Source: Deltaproteobacteria bacterium HGW-Deltaproteobacteria-19
Lineage (GTDB): Bacteria > Desulfobacterota > Syntrophia > Syntrophales > PHBD01
DNA: 64,000 nt
NCBI GenBank assembly: GCA_002841865.1
Contig: PHBD01000008.1
Span: 1 to 64,000, forward strand
Direction: 5' to 3'
A program made the translations under genes and the position numbers. A model generated the notes under the pieces. The model was given only the letters and a program-made list of their open reading frames with translations, had not been told where the DNA came from and searched no databases. Below, piece after piece: positions 7,027 to 18,783 of this stretch; the stretch's first letter is position 1; each line of letters opens with the position of its first letter.

Positions 7027-8528
7027 GTGGCGCCTCCCTCCTCGGGTATCTCCACCCGGACGGTTGTCCCCCGGCCGGGGGCGGAGGTGATATCGATGGT
7101 TCCGCCCAGGGAGGCCACCCGTTCCTGCATGCTCAGGAGGCCGATCCCCTTGGGCATTCCGCCGGGAAGGCCTTCTTCCGCCGTTTCGAATCCAACACCG
7201 TCGTCCCGGATGACAAGGATTGTTTTCGGGTAGCTGTGGGTCAGGAGGATATTTACGCGATTCGCCTGGGCGTGCTTGGCGATGTTGGTCAGGCATTCCT
7301 GAAAAATCCGATACAGAACGATCTCGGAAGCTCCTCCGAGGCGCCGCTTGAATCCGGTTGCCTGGAACTGGATGTCCAGGCGGTCGCGGTGGCTCAGGAA
7401 ATCCTGGATATGCCACTCCAGGGTCGGAATGAGGCCCATGTGATCCAACAGGTCCGGCCTCAGGCGGGCCGTCGTTTTCCGGACCTGGTCGGCCAGCTGT
7501 TCCACCCGGCGGGCAAGCGTCCGGCACCGATCTCTCCTTTCGTCGCCGCCGTCGTCAAAGGATGCCTCCAGCGCCTCCAGGCCGAAATGCAGGGAAGTGA
7601 GGGACTGGCCGAATTCATCGTGCAGATCCGCCGCGAGGCGCCGGCTTTCTTCTTCCATGACATCGATCAGGCGCCGCGACAGGTGATGGATCTTTTCCTC
7701 CGCTTCCTTCCGGCCGGTGATGTCGATGACGATGGCCACAACCGCGGGTTCCCCCTGATAAATGGCGGGGCTGGCCCAGAGCTCGACCCAGATGATCGAA
7801 CCGTCCTTGCGGAGTGCCCGGAAGATGTACTGGGCGGGTGAGAAGGAGATTTTCTGGCGTTTGATCCCCCTCTTTTTCACCATGTCCCGATCGGCCGGAT
7901 GGATCACTTCCCAGAAAGGCATGCCGACGATTTCCTCGGGAGAGTCGTAGCCCAGCATGTCGGCGAGCCGCTGGTTCACATACTGAAAGATCCCATTCTG
8001 GTGAACATTGATCCCGGCGAGGGAGTTGTCCACGACGGTTCGATATTTTTCCTCGGATTCCTGGAGTTTCCGTTCGGCCCGTTTCCTGTCCGTTACGTCC
8101 ACGACAAATCCCTCGTATCCCTCGGGTTCTCCCTGCTTGTTCCGCCGGATTGCCGAGGTGATGTGGACGTCGATGACACTGCCGTCCTTCCGCTGCATAT
8201 CGGTTTCAAATTCCTGGACGGAACCGTGCAGGCCCATCACCTCCTTGAACCGGAGGCGGCTTTTCGGATCCGTATAGAGAGACCGGGTCGAGTCCAGGCC
8301 GATCACCTCTTCCCGGGAATCGTATCCGAGCATGCGGGTGCCGGCGTCGTTGATGTCGAGGATGATCCCGTCGAGGTCGGTCAGGTTGACCATGGCCGGG
8401 GAGTGTTCGAAGAGATGACGGTATTTCCGCTCGGATTCGCGGAGATTCTTCAACTCCCGCCGGCATTCTTGCAGTTTTGTTTCCAGGGCGGCAATCCGCC
8501 GCTCTGTCGACTGATTTGCGGATTTCAT
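7023..8528 (-). CDS. PAS-PAS sensor histidine kinase (NarX/DegS class)
   Basis: A 501-residue kinase with an N-terminal coiled coil (1-35), two PAS domains (about 33-148 and 158-272), a HisKA_3 dimerisation domain with phospho-acceptor H303 in DLHDEFGQ, and a C-terminal HATPase (NIAKHAQAN, DDGVGF, GIGLLSMQERV). There are no transmembrane helices, so it senses a cytoplasmic signal such as a metabolite, redox state or oxygen. The ATG at 8528 is chosen because AAAGGAAAGG precedes it; the longer open frame lacks a ribosome site. Its partner is the overlapping NarL-type regulator. Confidence 0.92.
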   Translation of the reverse strand: MKSANQSTERRIAALETKLQECRRELKNLRESERKYRHLFEHSPAMVNLTDLDGIILDINDAGTRMLGYDSREEVIGLDSTRSLYTDPKSRLRFKEVMGLHGSVQEFETDMQRKDGSVIDVHITSAIRRNKQGEPEGYEGFVVDVTDRKRAERKLQESEEKYRTVVDNSLAGINVHQNGIFQYVNQRLADMLGYDSPEEIVGMPFWEVIHPADRDMVKKRGIKRQKISFSPAQYIFRALRKDGSIIWVELWASPAIYQGEPAVVAIVIDITGRKEAEEKIHHLSRRLIDVMEEESRRLAADLHDEFGQSLTSLHFGLEALEASFDDGGDERRDRCRTLARRVEQLADQVRKTTARLRPDLLDHMGLIPTLEWHIQDFLSHRDRLDIQFQATGFKRRLGGASEIVLYRIFQECLTNIAKHAQANRVNILLTHSYPKTILVIRDDGVGFETAEEGLPGGMPKGIGLLSMQERVASLGGTIDITSAPGRGTTVRVEIPEEGGAT

Positions 8529-8652
8529 GACGGGGGCCTTTCCTTTCAGCCGTTGCCCGGGCAGGGGCCTCATTCGTTCCGAATCTGTCCTTTAAGACGG
8601 CACCATGTACAGTCAAACCGATTTCTGCAAAAGGGGCAAGAAAAAGAAGCTT

Positions 8653-10254
8653 TTACCGGATGCTGAACGAGTCTTCTCCGAATTGGTGCCCGTCCACGAA
8701 AACGATCACCCGGTAAGTCCCGGGCGGCCAATGTCCGGGCTCATCCCATCCCCAGCTGTGGCTGACCCAGGCAGTCCGCCAGTCCTTGCGGACCGTGAAG
8801 GGCAGTGTGGCTTCTCCGCGAAGGGTTCCATCGGAATTGAGATACTGCCAGACGAAGGTGTAGAGCCGGTTTCTGTCCTGCCACAGGTCGTTTTCCATGT
8901 CCACCTGGCACCAGATGTAGCGGGATGAGTTCCGGGCGAATTCCGATGAAAAGCGGCGTTTATTCATGGGAACATTGGATGTCCCTCCTTCATAGAACCG
9001 GATAGCCTGTGGGCGGAGGGAAATCCCTGCAGCGGTGTCTTCCCGGCGCTTGCCTGCGGTTTTCCGTTCAATGCCGGCAATCCATTCCTCCTGCCAGAAA
9101 CCGGGCTTTGTCCGAATAATGATCCTGTCCCCGACGCGAACCTTACGGAAAAAGTCGACGGTGACGGAGAGTCGGTTGGTCTCGCCCGGATGCTGCCAGG
9201 AGGGGAACGTAAGATAGTATGATTGGCTGTCCTTGCTCTTCGTGACATATCGGTCCGTTACGGGAACCTCCCGGGGTGTCTCGACTCCCTGGTCCATATA
9301 TCCGTTCGTGGTGACGGCGCTTCCGATCAGGGCGAGCGGAAAGCCCACCAGCGAAAGGATCAGGACGATGAGATAAATTCGATGGGATGACGAACGGCCC
9401 CGGATCCAGCGGAATGCGAAATAGAGGAAGACCAGTGCCGCAGGTGCGGAAATGGCCAGGGCATTTAAAATCAGACGGTTGCCGAGGGGTTCGTACTCGC
9501 TGAGCCCGAATCCGAGACAGACGGCCCCTCCCATGATGAGAAAGGCGATGAACGAAAACAGGAGGACGAGACCGGTGGGGGATACGGGAGGACGCGGTGC
9601 GCCCGGAAAGAGGGAACGGCCGTAGGATGATGAGTGGCCTTTATCCGTCAATCCCCCGGAAAGAGACAGCAAACCGTCCAGGTACCCCTCAGCCGGAACC
9701 GACGCGAGCGCATCCCCCTTCAGCGGAGACAGGACGATCCGGAGGCCCTTCTTATCAAAGGCGATTTCCCGGACGGGTAAGCCCAGGTTGAAGAGACCAT
9801 CGATCTGCTGGCGCCGGGCCGGTTCCGAGAGGTAAGGCAAGAAGACGTCGCCCCGCTCTGTGTCGAAGAAATAGGTTTTGTCAAACGAGGGGTCGCCCGT
9901 CTGAAGCTCCGCCACTAGGCCGATCCGTTTCGCGAGACGGTCGTACCAGGCTTCCTGCCGGATCGTGAACTTGGCCGGGCATGGGATCTTGATCAGGATT
10001 GTCAGGGAGGGCGGGCTGTTCCTGGAGCCCATGAAATAGCGACAGGAGAAGGGGACTCCGCTATGGAGGCCTTCCAGGACATCTCCCGTAAAGAGGGATT
10101 TCCGGATAACACGGCCGTTGAGTTTTTCGGCCAGATCCTGAAAGGCCCGGCGGCTTCTGGAGAGTTTCCGGCGGTAAACGTACAGGAACGCCAGGAGAAC
10201 GGCGATGCTGAGGAAGACGATTGCAAAGGCAGCGCTCAAGAAGATCTGGGCCAT
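8653..10254 (-). CDS. Multi-pass membrane protein of unknown function (DUF3592-like middle)
   Basis: A 533-residue protein. It begins with a membrane anchor (residues 5-27), followed by a soluble region of about 190 residues and three hydrophobic segments between about 225 and 320. A long soluble C-terminal half follows. The stretch around VPVTDRYVTKSKDSQSYYLTF to VRVGDRIIIRTKPG resembles the small beta domain of DUF3592 proteins. The C-terminus (GTYRVIVFVDGHQFGEDSFSI) looks like an immunoglobulin-like beta sandwich. No enzymatic motif is visible. It is alone on its transcript, 124 bases upstream of the histidine kinase and divergent from the CoA-transferase genes. Confidence 0.7.
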   Translation of the reverse strand: MAQIFLSAAFAIVFLSIAVLLAFLYVYRRKLSRSRRAFQDLAEKLNGRVIRKSLFTGDVLEGLHSGVPFSCRYFMGSRNSPPSLTILIKIPCPAKFTIRQEAWYDRLAKRIGLVAELQTGDPSFDKTYFFDTERGDVFLPYLSEPARRQQIDGLFNLGLPVREIAFDKKGLRIVLSPLKGDALASVPAEGYLDGLLSLSGGLTDKGHSSSYGRSLFPGAPRPPVSPTGLVLLFSFIAFLIMGGAVCLGFGLSEYEPLGNRLILNALAISAPAALVFLYFAFRWIRGRSSSHRIYLIVLILSLVGFPLALIGSAVTTNGYMDQGVETPREVPVTDRYVTKSKDSQSYYLTFPSWQHPGETNRLSVTVDFFRKVRVGDRIIIRTKPGFWQEEWIAGIERKTAGKRREDTAAGISLRPQAIRFYEGGTSNVPMNKRRFSSEFARNSSRYIWCQVDMENDLWQDRNRLYTFVWQYLNSDGTLRGEATLPFTVRKDWRTAWVSHSWGWDEPGHWPPGTYRVIVFVDGHQFGEDSFSIR

Positions 10255-10394
10255 GCGGTCTCCGGAAAACCGACCTGCCCGGGCGATCTGAACATCGCTG
10301 TTACACCGGGTCCCGGACAGGCTTGTGTCGGCTGCGCGAGATCATAGGTGATATGTCCCTTGCCTGTCAATTCAAACGGGCCAAATGAAGGCGT

Positions 10395-10417
10395 GGATCC
10401 GGAATAGTTCCGGATCC
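10395..10417. repeat. Perfect inverted repeat in a divergent intergenic region
   Basis: GGATCCGGAA is followed by a 3-base spacer and its exact complement. It stands about 140 bases upstream of the unknown membrane protein and 300 bases upstream of the CoA-transferase A gene. It could be an operator or a hairpin; no T-run follows. The remaining 10,255-10,717 interval shows no gene. Confidence 0.45.
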
Positions 10418-10717
10418 TTCCTTACGAGACACCTCTTGCCTCTCTTGCTGTCTGGAAATACGGAGCTGTTCCGTCAGGGCTTCTGCCGGTCAGAATCGTT
10501 GGTCATGAGCGATCGATCGAATCACACCCGTCAGATAGATGCTGATGGGTGGAAAGGACATATGGACTTGACTTTTCAGCAATTCCCCGATTTCCAACTC
10601 CGTATTTTTTGATAGTCTACCCGGCGGAAACATGAAAGCGGTTTGCCCGCCGATGCGAGCATTCACCGTCCGTGATTGCTCCGCGGGGCAGCGTACGAAA
10701 AGGAAGGAGTCCATCTC

Positions 10718-11815
10718 ATGGGAATATTTTCCTACAGCCGTGAGGCCTTGGAGAATCTCCGGATTGCCGATCCAGCCATTCTTGCCCCCCTGGTTGACGT
10801 TGAGTCCGCTCGGAAGGCCCATCTGACGAAGGATCATGCCAAACGGGACAAGAGGATGTCCCTCCGGGATGCCATTGCCGAGTTCGTGCAGGACGGTGAC
10901 ATTGCCACCGATTCGGGGTTCGCCTATGTGCGGACACCCCACCAAGCCTACTTCGAAATGATGCGCCAGGGCAAGAAGGGGCTCCACTTCATCGGATCCC
11001 CCAATACAAACCAGAGCTATCTGATTAACTACGGCGTCTGTGCATATTCTCACAATTCATACGTCGGAGCAGAGATGCGCGGAAGCGACCGCAACTATTC
11101 CCGCCAACTCCTGAACGGCAGGGTAACCATCCTCTCGGAATGGAGCCACGGTTCCATGGCCCAGGGTTTCAAGGCGGCGCAGCTCGGTGCTCCGGGTGTT
11201 TTCAGCAAGCAGCTGCTGGGATCGGATATCCTGCGATTCAATCCCTATGTGAAAGTCATGCAGAACCCCATGCGGGTCGATCCGGACCCGGTGACCTTCA
11301 TCCCCGCCCTCTATCCGGATGTGACGGTCATTCACGTCCATGCCGCGGATAAATACGGAAACGCCAGGATCTATGGACCTGCGGTGAACGACGTCGCCCT
11401 GGCGGCGGCGGCTCGCAAGGTCATTATCACGGCTGAGGAAATCGTTCCGGAAATGGATATGCGCTACAACAACCAGGGGGTGGTGATCCCCTTCGTCTGC
11501 GTGGACGCCGTTGTGGAACTTCCGTACGGTGCCGTCCCGGGGAACATGCCCGGGTGTTATTACTGGTCCCGCCAGTGGTGGGAGAAGTTCCTTCGATGGG
11601 GCACGCTGTCCGACGAGAACATCCGGGAGTTCCTGGACTACTGGGTCATGGACAGCAAGGACCCCTTCGACTTCGTTGAGAAGCTCGGAGGCGCCAAATG
11701 GGTCGCCCTGTCCCGCCGGATGACGAAGACGGCCGAATATGACAACGAGGACGACGGATACAATTTTGCCTATCAGTCCTACAAGCCCGGGAGCGATTCC
11801 GGCATCTACTATTGA
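10718..11815 (+). CDS. Glutaconate-type CoA-transferase, subunit A
   Basis: A 365-residue subunit of the family I CoA-transferases, closest in pattern to glutaconate CoA-transferase GctA. The family hallmarks are the early oxyanion-type GDIATDSGF segment, 'TVIHVHAADKYGNARIYGP' and 'KVIITAEEIVPE'. With subunit B it would move CoA from acetyl-CoA to a carboxylic acid such as glutaconate. The ATG has AAGGAAGGAG upstream. The C-terminus has a roughly 40-residue tail rich in Tyr and Asp that is not typical of the short family members. Subunit B starts 14 bases after the stop, so the two form one operon. Confidence 0.88.
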   Translation: MGIFSYSREALENLRIADPAILAPLVDVESARKAHLTKDHAKRDKRMSLRDAIAEFVQDGDIATDSGFAYVRTPHQAYFEMMRQGKKGLHFIGSPNTNQSYLINYGVCAYSHNSYVGAEMRGSDRNYSRQLLNGRVTILSEWSHGSMAQGFKAAQLGAPGVFSKQLLGSDILRFNPYVKVMQNPMRVDPDPVTFIPALYPDVTVIHVHAADKYGNARIYGPAVNDVALAAAARKVIITAEEIVPEMDMRYNNQGVVIPFVCVDAVVELPYGAVPGNMPGCYYWSRQWWEKFLRWGTLSDENIREFLDYWVMDSKDPFDFVEKLGGAKWVALSRRMTKTAEYDNEDDGYNFAYQSYKPGSDSGIYY

Positions 11816-11829
11816 GGAAAGGGGATGTC

Positions 11830-12618
11830 ATGGAAGCATTAAAACCGGCCAATCCTCTGGAAATGATTGCCTACGTTCTCTCGCTTCAGATCCGGGACCA
11901 TCAGGTCGTCTATGTTGGAACGGGCCTGCCCATGGTTGCAGCGATCCTGGCGAGAAAGACCCACGCCCCGCACATCACGATGGTCTATGAATCGGGCGGG
12001 CAGGACCCCATCCCGGGAGACATGCCGTGGTCCGTCGGGGATCCCTTCACGTGGAGAAAATCCGCGCTGATCCAGGAAATGGCCTATTCCTTCGCCCAGG
12101 CCTACAACGGTTATGTGGACATCGCCTTCCTGGGATTCGCTCAGGTTGACATGTATGGCAACGTCAATACCCATCAGATCGGGGCGGATTTTCTCCACCC
12201 CAAGGTTCGTCTGACCGGTTCGGGAGGAAATAACGACCTCACTTCCCTGACGGAAAATATCGTCCTCGTGGGATTGCACGCACCGGACAAATTTCCCCTG
12301 CGGGTGGATTTCATTACCAGTGTGGGCCATCTGAATGGAGGAGACTCGAGGAAAGAGGCGGGACTCCCGGGAAACGGCCCGGTGGCGGTGGTGACCAATG
12401 CAGGCGTCCTCGACTTTGAACCCGTCACCAAACGCATGCGTGTTCAATCCCTGCAGCCCGGAATGACCTTCGATCTGGCCCAGATATGCACCGGTTTCGA
12501 GCTTTTGAGGCCGGACGGCGACATCCCGGTGACGCCGGTGCCCGATCCGGCCATCCTGGAGATCCTGCGGACCCAGGTGGATCCTCACGGCGTCTTCACA
12601 AAGATTCCCGGCCTCTAA
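11830..12618 (+). CDS. Glutaconate-type CoA-transferase, subunit B
   Basis: A 262-residue partner of the preceding A subunit. The catalytic glutamate that forms the CoA thioester is E54 in MVYESGG, the same number as the known active-site Glu54 of Acidaminococcus GctB. Family features 'GFAQVDMYGNVNTHQIG' and 'RLTGSGGNND' follow. Start at MEALKP is preferred because GAGGAAAGGGG stands ten bases before it. In syntrophic deltaproteobacteria such enzymes take part in crotonate, glutarate or benzoate breakdown; the actual acid cannot be read here. Confidence 0.9.
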   Translation: MEALKPANPLEMIAYVLSLQIRDHQVVYVGTGLPMVAAILARKTHAPHITMVYESGGQDPIPGDMPWSVGDPFTWRKSALIQEMAYSFAQAYNGYVDIAFLGFAQVDMYGNVNTHQIGADFLHPKVRLTGSGGNNDLTSLTENIVLVGLHAPDKFPLRVDFITSVGHLNGGDSRKEAGLPGNGPVAVVTNAGVLDFEPVTKRMRVQSLQPGMTFDLAQICTGFELLRPDGDIPVTPVPDPAILEILRTQVDPHGVFTKIPGL

Positions 12619-12655
12619 GACAGGCCCGCCCTGGCCATGCCGTGCTTGAATCCCC

Positions 12656-12684
12656 TTGACAGGGGGGGCCTTTCTCGCTACAAG
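12656..12684 (+). promoter_or_regulatory. Probable sigma-70 promoter of greA
   Basis: TTGACA, a 17-base G-rich spacer and TACAAG end 53 bases before the greA ATG. The -35 box is perfect and the -10 box matches four of six positions. Confidence 0.55.
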
Positions 12685-12737
12685 CGAAGCCTCTTGCCGG
12701 TGGGAATTGAGGATTCCCCGGGACAGGGAGGGAGCGC

Positions 12738-13220
12738 ATGGAAAAGGTACCCATCACCCGGGCCGGGTTTGAGAAGCTGAAGAAGGATCTTGAGCATCTG
12801 AGAAACGTGGATCTTCCGGAGAACGTCCGGGACATCGAAGTGGCCAGGGCACACGGAGATCTGTCGGAAAACGCTGAATACAAGTCCGCCAAGGAACGGC
12901 AGGCTTTTATTCATGCGCGCATCAAGGAAGTGGAGCAGAACCTGTCCGCCTGTCAGGTCATCAACGCGAAAGCGGCCGCCGACGGCCGGGCCGTTTTCGG
13001 CTGTACCGTGGCCATTGATGATCTCAAGAGCGGCGACACCACCGAATATCGTCTGGTCGGTCCCTTTGAATCGGATATCGCGGAGAACAAGATCTCCGTG
13101 ACCTCTCCCATCGGGCGGGCTCTCATCGGGCGGAAGATCGGCGAGCAGATCCGAGTTCAGGTTCCGGGCGGCGTGCGGGAAATAGAGATCGCCGATATTT
13201 TCCTGGAGCCGGAAGAATGA
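12738..13220 (+). CDS. greA: Transcription elongation factor GreA
   Basis: A 160-residue GreA. It binds RNA polymerase through its C-terminal FKBP-like domain and inserts the N-terminal coiled coil into the secondary channel to rescue backtracked complexes by transcript cleavage. The coiled coil tip carries the acidic GDLSENAEY motif that acts at the polymerase magnesium site. The C-terminal half has GCTVAIDDLKSG and 'ISVTSPIGRALIG'. Length is standard (158-160). It is monocistronic, with its own promoter and a bidirectional terminator shared with the atp operon. Confidence 0.97.
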   Translation: MEKVPITRAGFEKLKKDLEHLRNVDLPENVRDIEVARAHGDLSENAEYKSAKERQAFIHARIKEVEQNLSACQVINAKAAADGRAVFGCTVAIDDLKSGDTTEYRLVGPFESDIAENKISVTSPIGRALIGRKIGEQIRVQVPGGVREIEIADIFLEPEE

Positions 13221-13248
13221 TCGACGATTCGCGGTAAAATGAAATAAG

Positions 13249-13278
13249 AAAAGCCGGGAATGGATGTTCCCGGCTTTT
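13249..13278. terminator. Bidirectional terminator between greA and atpC
   Basis: A perfect 12-bp stem AAAAGCCGGGAA/TTCCCGGCTTTT with a 6-base loop. The T-run is part of the stem end in either direction, so it can serve greA on plus and the atp operon on minus. Confidence 0.9.
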
Positions 13279-13321
13279 CGTCGTTCGGATCCGGCCCCGA
13301 AGGGCCATACCGGCTCGTTTT

Positions 13322-13729
13322 TCAGTTTTTATCCGCCACGTTCAGGCGAATCAGGGCCTTGTCCAGCGAGGCCTTCGCCTTATCATATTCGGGGTCTTCC
13401 TTGGCAAGTTTCCCCATCTTCTCTTCGGCGAGTTGTTTGGCCCGCTGGGCGCGCTCCTTGTCGATCATGTCCGACCGCTCGGCGCTCTCCACCAGGACCG
13501 TTACCTTCGTAGCGGTGACCTCCACATAGCCGTCGGCAACGGCGAAGTTCCGCTTCTTCCCTTCCTGTGTGAAACTCAGGGCACCGATGTCAACCCCGCT
13601 CAGGAGAGCCGCATGCCCTTTCAGGACACCGAACTCTCCCTCCGACCCGGGAACGGTTATTTCTTCAACTTTCCCGGTGAATACCATTCGCTCGGGGGTG
13701 ACGATTTCCACCATCAACTCATCAGCCAT
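13322..13729 (-). CDS. atpC: ATP synthase F1 epsilon subunit
   Basis: A 135-residue central-stalk subunit. The N-terminal beta sandwich (about 1-85) is marked by '[17 protein letters not shown]', '[18 protein letters not shown]' and VADGYVEV; the C-terminal part is a two-helix hairpin rich in Glu, Lys and Ala. Epsilon couples rotation to the c-ring and can inhibit hydrolysis. The start at MADELMV has GAGGGATAAGTCC before it. It is the last gene of the atp operon, four bases after atpD. Confidence 0.95.
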   Translation of the reverse strand: MADELMVEIVTPERMVFTGKVEEITVPGSEGEFGVLKGHAALLSGVDIGALSFTQEGKKRNFAVADGYVEVTATKVTVLVESAERSDMIDKERAQRAKQLAEEKMGKLAKEDPEYDKAKASLDKALIRLNVADKN

Positions 13730-13733
13730 GGAC

Positions 13734-16059
<2,326 letters not shown>

Positions 16060-16111
16060 GACAGCGAACTCCCTTTCTGTTTACGGATGCTTTGGATCTC
16101 CCCTTGGTGGA

Positions 16112-17623
16112 TCAGGCGACGTAGACCGTGTCGAACTCGGTGAGAATATCCCGCATCTTCTTTTCCAGTTCGGGGCTGATGACCTGCTTATCGTCGATTT
16201 CCTTCAAAATTTCCGGATACTTGCTTTCGACGAAGCTCAGCATCTGCGGTTCGTAGTTTTTCAGCTTGTCTACATCGTACTTGTCCAGGAAGCCTCGGGT
16301 GCCGGCAAAGAGGATGGCGACCTGCTTGCCTAGAGACATGGGCTGGAACTGAGGCTGCTTAAGGATTTCCACGAGCCGGACGCCGCGGTCAAGCTGGGAC
16401 TGGGTGGCCTTGTCCAGGTCGCTGCCGAACTGGGCGAAGGCGGCCAGTTCACGATACTGGGCAAGGTCGAGCTTCAAGGTTCCGGCCACCTGCTTCATGG
16501 CCTTTACCTGAGCGGCGCCGCCGACACGGGAGACTGACAGACCGACATTGATGGCCGGACGGATGCCGGAAAAAAAGAGACTCGGCTCCAGATAGACCTG
16601 ACCGTCGGTAATGGAAATAACGTTCGTCGGAATGTAGGCAGACACATCGCCGGCCTGGGTCTCGATGATCGGCAGGGCCGTGAGGGATCCACTGCCCAGA
16701 CTCTCGCTGACGCGGGCTGCGCGTTCGAGAAGCCGCGAATGGTTATAAAAAATGTCGCCGGGGTAGGCTTCCCGTCCGGGGGGACGTCGCAGGAGCAGGG
16801 AAATCTGCCGATAGGCGACTGCCTGCTTGGAAAGGTCGTCATAGATAATCAGAGCATCCTGCTTGCGGTCCCGGAAGTATTCGCCGATGCTGCACCCTGC
16901 GTAGGCGGCGATGTACTGGACCGTGGCCGGGTCGCTGGCGCAGGCGGAGACAACACAGGTATAAGGCATGGCACCGTGTTTGCGGAGGTTCTCCACCACC
17001 TGGGCGACGGTGGACTTTTTCTGGCCGATGGCCACGTAAATGCACTTCACGCCCGTGTCCTTCTGGCGGATGATGGCATCCACGCAGATAGCCGTCTTTC
17101 CGATCTGGCGGTCACCGATGACCAACTCGCGCTGGCCGCGGCCGATGGGGGTCATGGCATCGATGGCCTTGAGTCCCGTGTACATGGGCTGGTTGACCGG
17201 CTGGCGCTGAATGACGCCCGGGGCTACCATTTCAATCCGACGGAATTCCGTCGTATCGATGGGACCCTTGCCGTCAATGGGGGCGCCTGTTCCGTCGATG
17301 ACCCGACCGAGGACGGCCTCGCCGACGGGGACCTGGGCAATTTTGCCGGTCCTCTTGACGATGTCTCCTTCTTTGATGTGGGTCACTTCGCCGAGGACGG
17401 CAACACCGACATTGTCCCGCTCCAGGTTCAGAACCATGCCGAGGATCCCGCCGGGGAACTCCAGCAGCTCCATGGCCATGGCATTCTGAACGCCGTACAC
17501 TCTGGCAATACCGTCTCCCACGGAGAGGACCGTGCCGGTTTCGCTGATATCCAGCTTCTTCTGGTAGTCCTTGATCTGCTGGGATATGATCTGACTGATT
17601 TCTTCTGCTTTGATGCTCTCCAT
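16112..17623 (-). CDS. atpA: ATP synthase F1 alpha subunit
   Basis: A 503-residue non-catalytic nucleotide-binding subunit. It shows the Walker A loop [20 protein letters not shown], the [16 protein letters not shown] Walker B region and the signature '[17 protein letters not shown]'. The N-terminus ([17 protein letters not shown]) is the delta-binding helix. The ATG is preceded by GGGGAGGAAATATAAGGC. It starts three bases after atpH. Confidence 0.97.
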   Translation of the reverse strand: MESIKAEEISQIISQQIKDYQKKLDISETGTVLSVGDGIARVYGVQNAMAMELLEFPGGILGMVLNLERDNVGVAVLGEVTHIKEGDIVKRTGKIAQVPVGEAVLGRVIDGTGAPIDGKGPIDTTEFRRIEMVAPGVIQRQPVNQPMYTGLKAIDAMTPIGRGQRELVIGDRQIGKTAICVDAIIRQKDTGVKCIYVAIGQKKSTVAQVVENLRKHGAMPYTCVVSACASDPATVQYIAAYAGCSIGEYFRDRKQDALIIYDDLSKQAVAYRQISLLLRRPPGREAYPGDIFYNHSRLLERAARVSESLGSGSLTALPIIETQAGDVSAYIPTNVISITDGQVYLEPSLFFSGIRPAINVGLSVSRVGGAAQVKAMKQVAGTLKLDLAQYRELAAFAQFGSDLDKATQSQLDRGVRLVEILKQPQFQPMSLGKQVAILFAGTRGFLDKYDVDKLKNYEPQMLSFVESKYPEILKEIDDKQVISPELEKKMRDILTEFDTVYVA

Positions 17624-17626
17624 GCC

Positions 17627-18172
17627 TTATATTTCCTCCCCTAAGAGATTCCTGATATTGTTCAGCTGCGTCCGGATGCTCCCGTCATAGACCGTATCGC
17701 CGACTCGTACCACGATACCGGCCAGGAGGGAAGGCTCCTCCGTTACGGACATGTCCGCCTTCTTGTTCGTCATCTCCTCCAACTGCTTCAGGAGACTGGC
17801 CTGCTGTTCCGCGCTCAGCGGATAAGCCGTCCGAACGGACACCTGGACCCGCAGGAGGGTCTTGTCCATCATGTCCCGGTAGCTGGCGACGATCTCGTCC
17901 AGGAGCCCGATTCGGCCCTTGTCTACCAGTAGGCTCAGAAAGTTGGCCGTCAGGGGGGACAGTTCGATCCGCCCGAGCAGATAGTCCATAATCTGCTTCT
18001 TTTCGACGTGGTTGAAGACAGGATTGGCGAAGAAGTCCTTGAGGTCCTTGCTGGAGGCCAGAACACCGGAGAATCTGTTCAGGTCCTCGTAGAACATCTC
18101 ATAATTGTTTCCCTCGCCGGCGAGTTCGAAGAACGCCTTGGCATATCGCTTGGAAATCTCGCTGCCGATCAA
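17627..18172 (-). CDS. atpH: ATP synthase F1 delta subunit
   Basis: A 181-residue peripheral-stalk subunit with the N-terminal six-helix bundle (SKRYAKAFFELAGE) and a C-terminal strand region ending in the family motif 'GIVVRVGDTVYDGSIRTQL'. It connects the F1 head to the b/b' stalk. The start overlaps the atpF stop by ATGA, indicating coupled translation. Confidence 0.95.
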   Translation of the reverse strand: MIGSEISKRYAKAFFELAGEGNNYEMFYEDLNRFSGVLASSKDLKDFFANPVFNHVEKKQIMDYLLGRIELSPLTANFLSLLVDKGRIGLLDEIVASYRDMMDKTLLRVQVSVRTAYPLSAEQQASLLKQLEEMTNKKADMSVTEEPSLLAGIVVRVGDTVYDGSIRTQLNNIRNLLGEEI

Positions 18173-18783
18173 TGTTTGGTCACCACCTTGTCTAAGTAGT
18201 CCCGCACCATGTCATTGTGATCCTGGGCGGTGATGTTCTTCTTGAGGATCTCTTCGGCCATTTCCACGGCAAGCTTGGCAGCTTCCAATCTGAGCGCCGC
18301 GCTTCCCTTCTGGAACTCCTGCTCCATCCGGGCCTTTGTGTCTTCCTGCATTTTTTCTGCCGCCTTCTTGGCGTCGGCGATGATCTTTTCCTTTTCCGCC
18401 TGTCCCTGGGCCTTGATAATTTCGGCAATCCCGCTGATCTCATCGGTCATCTTGGTCAGCCGGGATGAATATTCATCGAATTTCTTCCGAGCCTCGGCTT
18501 TCTCGGCCTCCGTGTCATCGATCTCGGACAGGATCGAGGCGCGCCGGCCCACGAAGAATTCCTTGATCTTCTTGGCCAGAAGCCACCAGAGGAGACCCAC
18601 GAGAATGGAGAAATTGATGACCTTGAACATGAACTCTTTCATGTTGGCGCCGCCACCTTCGCCGTGCTCTCCGCCGCCCGCTGCGAGAAGCGCGGGCGCC
18701 CAGACAAGAATCAGGAGCCCTGCAAGGGCCAGGGCGAGGTACATGGCACGCGAGCGCATCACTTCAGTGAACCGAACCTTCAT
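18169..18783 (-). CDS. atpF: ATP synthase F0 subunit b
   Basis: A 204-residue stalk subunit. There are two hydrophobic stretches: residues 13-35 (a signal-like or extra helix ending ALLAAGGGEHG) and residues 53-70 (VINFSILVGLLWWLLAKKI), the usual membrane anchor. The rest is a long charged coiled coil. The leading extra segment makes it longer than E. coli b (156) and is common among deltaproteobacterial b subunits. A separate b' gene lies just upstream, so the stalk is a heterodimer. It overlaps the neighbouring genes on both sides. Confidence 0.93.
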   Translation of the reverse strand: MKVRFTEVMRSRAMYLALALAGLLILVWAPALLAAGGGEHGEGGGANMKEFMFKVINFSILVGLLWWLLAKKIKEFFVGRRASILSEIDDTEAEKAEARKKFDEYSSRLTKMTDEISGIAEIIKAQGQAEKEKIIADAKKAAEKMQEDTKARMEQEFQKGSAALRLEAAKLAVEMAEEILKKNITAQDHNDMVRDYLDKVVTKH

